Positions 1-5,912 of a stretch of 5,912 bases of DNA are shown one piece after another; within the stretch, counting starts at the first letter, position 1, and each line of letters starts with the position of its first letter. The notes beneath the pieces were generated by a model. The model ran no database searches and had not been told where the DNA came from. It worked only from the letters and a program-made list of their open reading frames with translations. Source of the stretch: Belnapia sp. (lineage in GTDB: Bacteria > Pseudomonadota > Alphaproteobacteria > Acetobacterales > Acetobacteraceae); assembly GCA_028291445.1 (NCBI GenBank), contig JAQGIA010000557.1:1-5912 (forward strand). Reading direction: 5' to 3'. The position numbers and the translations under genes were made by a program.

Positions 1-821
1 TCGTCGAAGACGATGAAGGGCGCGTTGCCGCCGAGCTCCATGCTGGTCTTCTTGATGGTCGGGGCGCATTGCGCCAGCAGCAGCCGGCCGACGTCGGTAG
101 AGCCGGTGAAGGTCAACTTGCGGACCAGCGGGTTGGACGTCAGCTCCTTGCCGGTCTCGCCGGAGGGGCCGGTGATGACGTTGCAGACGCCGGGCGGCAT
201 GCCGGCGCGCTCGGCCAGCACCGCCAGCGCCAGCGCGGAAAACGGCGTCTGCGAGGCCGGGCGGATGACGCCCGTGCAGCCGGCGGCCCAGCCGGGGCCG
301 GTCTTGCGGGTGATCATCGCGGCCGGGAAGTTCCAGGGGGTGATCGCCGCGAAGACGCCGATCGGCTCCTTGGTCACGATGATGCGGCGGCCCTTGGCGT
401 TCTGCGGGATGGTCTCGCCATAGACCCGCTTCCCTTCCTCGGCGAACCATTCGATGAAGCTGGCGGCATAGGCGATCTCGCCCTTGCTCTCGGCCAGCGG
501 CTTGCCCTGCTCGGCGGTCATGATGGCGGCGAGGTCGTCGGTATTGGCCAGCATCAGCTCGAACAGCTTGCGGAGGATAGTGGCGCGGTCCTTGGCCAGC
601 ATGGCGCGCCAGGCGGGCTGGGCCTTGTGCGCGGCCTCGATGGCGCGGCGGGTTTCGGCGGCTCCCAGGGCGGGGACGGTGCCGACCACCTCGCCCGTCG
701 AGGGGTTGCGGACGGTAATGGTCTTGCCGCTATCCGCCTGGACCCACTGGCCGCCGATGCAATTGGCCTGGCGGAACAGCTCGGGATCCTTGAGGGGCAG
801 CTTTGCGAGTGCGTCCAGCAT
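1..821 (-). CDS. gabD: NAD(P)+-dependent succinate-semialdehyde dehydrogenase, 3' part missing at window edge
   Basis: Oxidises succinate semialdehyde to succinate in the cytoplasm, the last step of GABA breakdown feeding the TCA cycle. The first 273 of roughly 480-485 expected residues are present; the gene leaves the window at base 1. Visible landmarks are EQGKPLAE (104-111), SFIEWFAEEGKR (121-132), the oxyanion-hole motif TPWNFP with Asn164, the Rossmann segment FTGSTDVG (238-245) and ELGGNAPF with the general-base Glu262. The catalytic Cys lies beyond the edge. These blocks match enteric GabD closely, so the family call is firm. The start at 821 is supported by an AAGGA ribosome binding site at 830-834 with an 8-nt spacer, and the N-terminus (ELFRQ...IGGQW) aligns with known GabD. 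Odd: the near-invariant cofactor-binding Lys of the KPA motif is Arg187 (IRPAS). A different semialdehyde substrate (e.g. glutarate semialdehyde) cannot be excluded. Confidence 0.93.
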   Translation of the reverse strand, partial: MLDALAKLPLKDPELFRQANCIGGQWVQADSGKTITVRNPSTGEVVGTVPALGAAETRRAIEAAHKAQPAWRAMLAKDRATILRKLFELMLANTDDLAAIMTAEQGKPLAESKGEIAYAASFIEWFAEEGKRVYGETIPQNAKGRRIIVTKEPIGVFAAITPWNFPAAMITRKTGPGWAAGCTGVIRPASQTPFSALALAVLAERAGMPPGVCNVITGPSGETGKELTSNPLVRKLTFTGSTDVGRLLLAQCAPTIKKTSMELGGNAPFIVFD

Positions 822-826
822 GTCGA

Positions 827-836
827 TCTTCCTTCC
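827..836 (-). promoter_or_regulatory. Ribosome binding site of gabD
   Basis: The minus strand reads GGAAGGAAGA here. Its AAGGA core (830-834) stands 8 nt before the ATG at 821, which fixes the start codon. It is purine-rich in an otherwise GC-dominated neighbourhood. Confidence 0.75.
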
Positions 837-847
837 CAGAAGGTCGG

Positions 848-876
848 AACATAGGCGCTGGGGGCCGGAGTGTCAG
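848..876 (-). promoter_or_regulatory. Candidate sigma-70-type promoter for gabD
   Basis: Reading the minus strand, a -35 hexamer CTGACA (871-876, five of six consensus bases) is followed by exactly 17 bases and a -10 hexamer TATGTT (848-853, four of six). The predicted start site is near 841, giving a leader of about 20 nt that contains the gabD ribosome binding site. The match was found by eye, with no score calculated. It would let gabD be transcribed independently of glmU-glmS. Confidence 0.5.
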
Positions 877-917
877 CGGCCGCCCGGCTATTCCCCGCTC
901 GACTATTCCCCGCCCGG

Positions 918-920
<3 letters not shown>
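876..920 (-). repeat. Three-copy 15-bp tandem repeat starting at the glmS stop codon
   Basis: On the minus strand three 15-base units follow each other: 906-920 TAGCCGGGCGGGGAA, 891-905 TAGTCGAGCGGGGAA and 876-890 TAGCCGGGCGGCCGC. Units 1 and 2 differ at two positions; unit 3 diverges only in its last bases. The period is a multiple of three, so every unit begins with a TAG in the glmS frame; a TGA at 873-875 adds a fourth in-frame stop. The first TAG is the actual stop of glmS. The rest of the 822-917 gap holds the gabD promoter and leader. No U-tract terminator is visible. Confidence 0.85.
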
Positions 921-2741
<1,821 letters not shown>

Positions 2742-4130
2742 CTATGTCGTTCCCTTCGGGGGCATGGCTTGTCCGGCGCGGCCGGGGGCTTGTCCGGCGC
2801 GGTCGGGGGCTTGTCCGGCTCGGCCGGGCTTGGCGCCGCGGCCCGGCTTGTTGGCCTGCCGGCCGCGGGCGATGCCCATGGCGTCATCCGGCACATCCTC
2901 GGTGATGACGCTGCCGGCGGCGATCAGCGCGCGGTCGCCGATCCGGACCGGCGCCACCAGCGCGCTGTCGCTGCCGATGAAGGCGCCGGCGCCGATCTCG
3001 GTGCGGTGCTTGGCGATGCCGTCGTAATTGCAGGTGATGGTGCCGGCGCCGATATTGGCCCCGGCGCCGATGGTGGCGTCGCCGAGGTAGCTGAGGTGGT
3101 TGGCCTTGGCGCCCGGCCCGAGCAGGGCCGCCTTCAGCTCGACGAAATTGCCGACATGCGCCGCCTGCCCGACCTCGGTGCCGGGCCGCAGCCGGGCGAA
3201 GGGACCGATGACGGCGCCGCGCCGCACCAGGCAGCCTTCCAGGTGGCTGAAGGCGCGGATCTCGACCTCATCCTCGATGGTGACGCCGGGGCCGAAGACG
3301 ACGTTGGGGCCGATGGTCACGTCCTGGCCGATCGCGGTGTCCCAGGCGAGGAAAACGGTCTCGGGCGCGACCAGCGTGGCGCCGCCGGCCATGGCGGCAT
3401 CGCGCAGCCGGGCCTGCATCGCCGCCTCCAGCACCGCCAATTCGGCCCGGCTATTGGCGCCGGCGAGATCGGCCTCGGCGGCTTCCTCGGCGACCACCCG
3501 GCGGCCGTCGGCGACGGCCAGGGCGACGATGTCGGTCAGGTAGTATTCGCTCTTGGCATTCTCCGGCCGCACCGCGTCCAGCCAGCGGAACAGGTCGCCA
3601 GCCGGGGCGGCGACGACGCCGGCGTTGCAGAGACCGATGCGGCGCTCCGCCTCGGACGCATCGGCCCATTCCACCACCCGTGCCACATCGCCCGCCGCAT
3701 CGGTGACGACGCGGCCGTAGCGGCCGGGATCGGCCGGGCGCATCGCCAGCAGCGCCAGGCCGGCCCCATCGGGCTGTGCCACGCGGCGGGCGAGCAGCCG
3801 GCCTAGGGTGGCGGGGGGGATCAGCGGATTGTCGGCATAGAGCACCGCCACGTCGCCGGCGAAGTCGCGCAGCAGCCCGGCGGCCTGGGCGGCGGCATGG
3901 CCGGTGCCCAGGCGCTCGGCCTGCACCACCGTCGCATGCGGCCGGGCGGCGGCCTCCAGCCCCGGCATGTCCGGCCCGATCACCACCACGATGCGGTCGA
4001 ATACCGCCTCGCAGGCGGCGATCAGATGGGCCAGCATGGACCGGCCGGCGATGGGATGCAGCGCCTTGGGCCGGGTGCTGCGCAGGCGGGTGCCGAGACC
4101 GGCGGCGAGGATGATGGCGGCTGCGGGCAT
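2742..4130 (-). CDS. glmU: Bifunctional GlcNAc-1-phosphate uridyltransferase / glucosamine-1-phosphate acetyltransferase
   Basis: Makes GlcNAc-1-phosphate with acetyl-CoA, then UDP-GlcNAc with UTP; cytoplasmic trimer. It has 462 residues (E. coli 456). The N-terminal pyrophosphorylase domain (about 1-228) shows LAAGLGTRLRS (8-18), Lys22, QAERLGTGHA (70-79), Asp100, YGR (138-140), Glu154, Asn169, EYYLTD (195-200) and Asn226. The C-terminal left-handed beta-helix (about 250-425) carries RPGT with Arg315, VELK with Lys333, catalytic His345, Tyr348, NIGAGTITCNYDG (359-371), Ser387, Ala405 and Arg422, all matching E. coli ligand residues at a constant offset of 18. The helix is thus about one coil shorter than the enteric one, as I recall for other alphaproteobacterial GlmU. 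Odd: Ala99 replaces Gly in the Y-G-D uridine site, and a basic repeat tail extends beyond the usual end. The start has GGAG at 4136-4139 with a 5-nt spacer. Confidence 0.98.
   Translation of the reverse strand: MPAAAIILAAGLGTRLRSTRPKALHPIAGRSMLAHLIAACEAVFDRIVVVIGPDMPGLEAAARPHATVVQAERLGTGHAAAQAAGLLRDFAGDVAVLYADNPLIPPATLGRLLARRVAQPDGAGLALLAMRPADPGRYGRVVTDAAGDVARVVEWADASEAERRIGLCNAGVVAAPAGDLFRWLDAVRPENAKSEYYLTDIVALAVADGRRVVAEEAAEADLAGANSRAELAVLEAAMQARLRDAAMAGGATLVAPETVFLAWDTAIGQDVTIGPNVVFGPGVTIEDEVEIRAFSHLEGCLVRRGAVIGPFARLRPGTEVGQAAHVGNFVELKAALLGPGAKANHLSYLGDATIGAGANIGAGTITCNYDGIAKHRTEIGAGAFIGSDSALVAPVRIGDRALIAAGSVITEDVPDDAMGIARGRQANKPGRGAKPGRAGQAPDRAGQAPGRAGQAMPPKGTT
2751..2756 (-). promoter_or_regulatory. 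Ribosome binding site of glmS inside the glmU 3' end
   Basis: The minus strand reads AAGGGA, 9 nt before the glmS ATG. These bases also encode the Lys-Gly near the GlmU C-terminus. Because the gap between the genes is zero, the glmS initiation signal lies wholly inside glmU, which fits translational coupling. Confidence 0.75.
2766..2828 (-). repeat. Three-copy 21-bp tandem repeat encoding the GlmU C-terminal tail
   Basis: Three adjoining 21-base units (2808-2828, 2787-2807, 2766-2786), each differing from the next by one or two bases, encode PGRAGQA, PDRAGQA and PGRAGQA (GlmU residues 435-455). They are in frame, lie after the conserved end of the acetyltransferase domain, and give a basic, probably disordered tail ending MPPKGTT. 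Confidence 0.93.
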
Positions 4131-4134
4131 GGCG

Positions 4135-4140
4135 TCTCCG
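4135..4140 (-). promoter_or_regulatory. Ribosome binding site of glmU
   Basis: The minus strand reads CGGAGA; its GGAG lies 5 nt before the ATG at 4130. This agrees with the conserved N-terminus (the LAAGLGTR loop begins at residue 8), so no further upstream start is needed. Confidence 0.65.
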
Positions 4141-4323
4141 TTAGGCGCAGGCGGGTGGCGGGAGCAAGCCCCAAGGCCGCGGCGCAGGTTTCAAGTTGGA
4201 TTGCCGGATGTGACCCGGCGGCTATGGCCTGATGGCATGCAGGAGGCACCACGCCGCTGATTCCTGCAACCAGGATGGTAATGGCCAAGGGTTGACGGAT
4301 TGTCGAAGCCGGTTCGGCAGGCC

Positions 4324-4327
4324 AGGG
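4324..4327 (+). promoter_or_regulatory. Ribosome binding site deciding the gph start
   Basis: AGGG (within AGGGTGG) is 6 nt before the ATG at 4334. The frame stays open back to an ATG at 4232, but that codon has no purine-rich site at proper spacing and the added residues are not HAD-like, so 4334 is preferred. Confidence 0.6.
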
Positions 4328-4333
4328 TGGCGC

Positions 4334-5077
4334 ATGCCCCCGCACGCCGAACTCCCCCCTACATCCTTCGACCTGGCCCTGTTCGACCTGGCCCTCTTCG
4401 ACCTGGATGGCACGCTGGTGGACAGCGCGCCGGATATCCATGCCGCGCTGGACCGGCTGATGGCACGCCTGGGCCTGCCCCCCTTCGCCCGGCCGGAGGT
4501 GGTGGCGATGATCGGCGACGGCGTCCGCGTGCTGGTGGAACGTGCCCTGGCGGCCCGTGGCCAGCCCTTCGACGAGGCCGCCCTGGCCAGCTTCAGTGCC
4601 GACTACACCGCCCGCGCCGCCGAGGCGACGGCGCTGTTTCCGGGTATCGCGGCCATGCTGGAGGCGCTGGAGGCGGCCGGCTGGCGCCTCGCGGTCTGCA
4701 CCAACAAGCCGGCGGCGGCGACCGCGGCGCTGCTCGGGGCGCTCGGCCTCGCCGGGCGATTCGCCGCGGTCGGCGGCGGCGACAGCTTCTCCACCCGCAA
4801 GCCGGACCCGGCGCATGTGCAGGCGACGCTGGCGCTGGCCGGGGGCAGCCCCGACCGGGCCATCATGATCGGTGACCACCGCAACGACGTGCTCGCGGGT
4901 ACCGGGGCGGGCCTGCCCTGCATCTTCGCCGCCTGGGGCTACGGGACCCCGGCCATGGCCGAGGGGGCCACGGCGGTGGCGGCACGGCCGGAGGAGCTGG
5001 CCGAACTGCTACCGGCCCTGCTGGCCCGGCCGCGGACCGGCCTCGGGGGCGCCGCCCTGGGCCACCGCCTGGCCTGA
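4334..5077 (+). CDS. gph: HAD-family phosphatase, phosphoglycolate phosphatase type
   Basis: A predicted soluble Mg2+-dependent phosphatase of 247 residues, a usual length for Gph, that would hydrolyse 2-phosphoglycolate from DNA repair or oxygenase side reactions to glycolate. The HAD motifs are complete: motif I LFDLDGTLVDS (21-31) with nucleophile Asp23 and acid/base Asp25, motif II VCTNKP with Thr123, motif III RKPDP with Lys156, and motif IV IGDHRNDV with Asp181 and Asp185. An alpha-helical cap lies at about 30-105, and WGYG (201-204) is typical of the Gph branch. I start at 4334 because AGGG (4324-4327) stands 6 nt upstream and the 34 extra residues of the longer reading frame from 4232 look like untranslated intergenic sequence. 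Odd: FDLAL occurs twice before the catalytic FDLDG. The 3' end overlaps the neighbouring gene. Substrate is inferred; a related sugar phosphate such as MurNAc-6-phosphate (MupP-like) is possible. Confidence 0.88.
   Translation: MPPHAELPPTSFDLALFDLALFDLDGTLVDSAPDIHAALDRLMARLGLPPFARPEVVAMIGDGVRVLVERALAARGQPFDEAALASFSADYTARAAEATALFPGIAAMLEALEAAGWRLAVCTNKPAAATAALLGALGLAGRFAAVGGGDSFSTRKPDPAHVQATLALAGGSPDRAIMIGDHRNDVLAGTGAGLPCIFAAWGYGTPAMAEGATAVAARPEELAELLPALLARPRTGLGGAALGHRLA
4367..4411 (+). repeat. Three-copy 15-bp tandem repeat at the gph 5' end
   Basis: Units 4367-4381, 4382-4396 and 4397-4411 all begin TTCGACCTGG. Units 1 and 2 are TTCGACCTGGCCCTG and the same with a final C; unit 3 diverges to encode the true catalytic motif. 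They translate as FDLAL, FDLAL and FDLDG (residues 12-26), in frame. Confidence 0.93.
5009..5077. other. Convergent 69-bp 3' overlap of gph and the DUF3108 gene
   Basis: The gph stop TGA is at 5075-5077 and the DUF3108 stop (TAG on the minus strand) at 5009-5011. Both genes therefore spend their last 23 codons, stop included, on the same DNA. The distance is a multiple of three, so the codons face each other in exact register, with first positions opposite third positions. No space remains for a conventional intergenic terminator, so any terminator would have to lie inside coding sequence. Confidence 0.85.
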
Positions 5078-5875
5078 GCCGGCCGAGGCGATCGAGACCA
5101 GCGTCGCCCGGACCGGGCCGAACCAGCGGGTCGGCATCTCGATCAGCACCGGCACCGGCCCTGCCCCCGGCCAGGGATGGCCGAGCCAGGCGGTGGCGGG
5201 GTGCGGGATCTTCGCCTCGGCCTCGCGGTCCTGGTCGAGCCGGAAACCGGCGAGGATGCGGCTCTCGAAGGCGCAGCGGAGCGCCGGGCCGGCATAGCCC
5301 GCCGAGGCCGGCATGACGTCCTGGCTGACGGTGCGGACACTGTAGTTGGACCGGCGACGGCCGTCGAAGACCTGGGCGGTGGTGTCGCAGCGGCCGGTGC
5401 GGGACACGCTGCGGACCAGCTTGGCCAGGGCGGAGAGCCCATCCATGGTGTCCTGCCGCAGCGCCGCGGGCACCGGCTCCCGCTCGCCGTCGTTCGGCGG
5501 CTCGAGGGCGCGGAGTTGGGGCATGCCGGCGGGGGCATAGTCGATGGCGACCACCCGGCGCTTGCCGCGGAAGGTGCCCTCCTGGCGGTAGCGGTCGGGG
5601 ATGGGGTGGTTGCCCTCCCAGCGGCCCTCGACCGAGGTCACCTGCTCGCCGCTGGCGAGCCAGGCGGCGACGCCGCGCATCCGGCTCTGGATGCGGATGG
5701 CGTAGCTCGGGCCCTCGAGGTCGAAGGTGGCGTCGAATTGCATGATGGTCATGCCGCCGGCGGTCGCCTCGTAGCGGGCCACCAACGGCGTTGCCCCGGC
5801 GGCGGCGGGCGCCAGGGTGAGACCGAGAGCCGCACAAAGGACGGAACAGCCGGCGAGCAGGTGTCGGTTTCCCAT
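5009..5875 (-). CDS. Exported DUF3108 domain protein of unknown function
   Basis: A 288-residue protein matching, from memory, the DUF3108 family of predicted periplasmic or envelope proteins; no biochemical function is established. Residues 1-28 form a Sec signal peptide: a short basic n-region (MGNRH), a hydrophobic core (about 12-22) and a likely cleavage site after AGA (26-28). The mature part is beta-rich, starting with YEATAGGMTIMQFDATFDL (35-53), then EGTFRGKRR (99-107), REPVPAALRQDTMDGLSAL (132-150) and VFDGRRRSNYSV (169-180). Cys163 and Cys201 could form a disulfide in the periplasm. The last 25 or so residues are Gly/Ala/Pro/Gln-rich and lie largely opposite the gph 3' end. The gene is convergent with gph. 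No good ribosome binding site precedes the ATG at 5875; it is still the best start because it gives a complete signal peptide. A lipoprotein is unlikely. Confidence 0.82.
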   Translation of the reverse strand: MGNRHLLAGCSVLCAALGLTLAPAAAGATPLVARYEATAGGMTIMQFDATFDLEGPSYAIRIQSRMRGVAAWLASGEQVTSVEGRWEGNHPIPDRYRQEGTFRGKRRVVAIDYAPAGMPQLRALEPPNDGEREPVPAALRQDTMDGLSALAKLVRSVSRTGRCDTTAQVFDGRRRSNYSVRTVSQDVMPASAGYAGPALRCAFESRILAGFRLDQDREAEAKIPHPATAWLGHPWPGAGPVPVLIEMPTRWFGPVRATLVSIASAGSGQAVAQGGAPEAGPRPGQQGR

Positions 5876-5912
5876 GCTGTGGGATATGGCCCCTGCCCGC
5901 CCCGCCGCAACT
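5876..5912. other. Upstream region of the DUF3108 gene, truncated by the window
   Basis: Only 37 bases are available. On the minus strand a weak TTGCGG (5905-5910) and CATATC (5883-5888) are 16 bases apart, each matching three or four of six consensus bases. This would put transcription start within a base or two of the ATG. No Shine-Dalgarno core is at normal spacing. Nothing firm can be called. Confidence 0.25.

Larger units (their letters stand above)
4131..4333. other. Divergent intergenic region between glmU and gph
   Basis: These 203 bases must hold the promoters of glmU (minus) and the phosphatase (plus). For glmU the best candidate I see is TCGACA (4301-4306) with a 17-base spacer to CATTAC (4278-4283); the -35 matches five of six consensus bases but the -10 only three, so it is tentative, and it would give a leader of about 140 nt. 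For the plus strand there is a clean -35-like TTGACG (4292-4297) without an acceptable -10 at 16-18 bases. A small hairpin, GCCG-GTT-CGGC (4308-4318), sits just before the gph ribosome binding site. No convincing small gene or RNA is seen. Confidence 0.5.

Noticed and set aside
69..854. A 261-codon plus-strand frame opposite gabD
   Set aside because: Antisense shadow of gabD; composition is low complexity and no motif is present.
861..890. Hairpin GGCCG...CGGCC after glmS as an intrinsic terminator
   Set aside because: The stem is only five pairs with a nine-base loop and no T-run follows, so it is not distinguishable from chance in GC-rich DNA.
2766..2828. CRISPR-like repeat array
   Set aside because: Units are directly adjacent with no spacers, are in coding frame and are only 21 bp long.
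4237..4260. Tiny seven-codon frame (MQEAPRR) as a possible leader peptide
   Set aside because: Such frames occur by chance; there is no ribosome binding site, regulatory codon run or attenuator hairpin.
4232..4333. Longer N-terminus for the phosphatase starting at 4232
   Set aside because: The 34 residues are not HAD-like, there is no ribosome binding site at suitable distance, and the segment is the divergent promoter region.
5846..5875. Lipobox-like LAGC at residues 7-10 of the DUF3108 protein
   Set aside because: The Cys is only residue 10 with almost no hydrophobic core before it, and a normal signal peptide with AGA cleavage follows, so a lipoprotein is unlikely.

Overview
This is a very GC-rich stretch of chromosome with five protein-coding genes packed almost end to end. 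The gene set, the strong G/C preference at third codon positions, and the GlmU, Gph and DUF3108 sequence styles suggest an alphaproteobacterium, most likely Rhodospirillales/Acetobacteraceae (Roseomonas-like). The taxon is an inference, not something the bases prove. No mobile element, CRISPR array, tRNA or rRNA is visible.

Layout. (1) Positions 1-821, minus: the first 273 codons of a succinate-semialdehyde dehydrogenase gene (gabD) that runs off the left edge. (2) 822-917: a short gap with an in-frame tandem repeat behind the glmS stop and a good candidate promoter for gabD. (3) 918-2741, minus: glmS. (4) 2742-4130, minus: glmU, whose stop codon touches the glmS start codon with no base between. 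(5) 4131-4333: a 203-base divergent intergenic region. (6) 4334-5077, plus: a HAD phosphatase of the Gph type. (7) 5009-5875, minus: an exported DUF3108 protein whose 3' end overlaps the 3' end of gph by 69 bases. (8) 5876-5912: upstream bases with no clear ribosome binding site.

How they fit together. GlmS makes glucosamine-6-phosphate. GlmU makes GlcNAc-1-phosphate and then UDP-GlcNAc, the precursor of peptidoglycan and lipopolysaccharide. They form a tightly coupled transcription and translation unit; GlmM, needed between them, is not here. The Gph-like phosphatase is read divergently and is annotated for 2-phosphoglycolate salvage, though a cell-wall sugar-phosphate role is possible. GabD (GABA/succinate-semialdehyde catabolism) is probably a separate unit driven from its own promoter. 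DUF3108 proteins are envelope-directed and of unknown function.

The window is mostly ordinary housekeeping DNA and I see no new multi-gene system. The unusual points are three separate three-copy, in-frame tandem arrays at gene ends (15, 21 and 15 bp units), an Arg in place of the conserved cofactor-binding Lys in GabD, and a codon-registered antisense overlap between gph and the DUF3108 gene.
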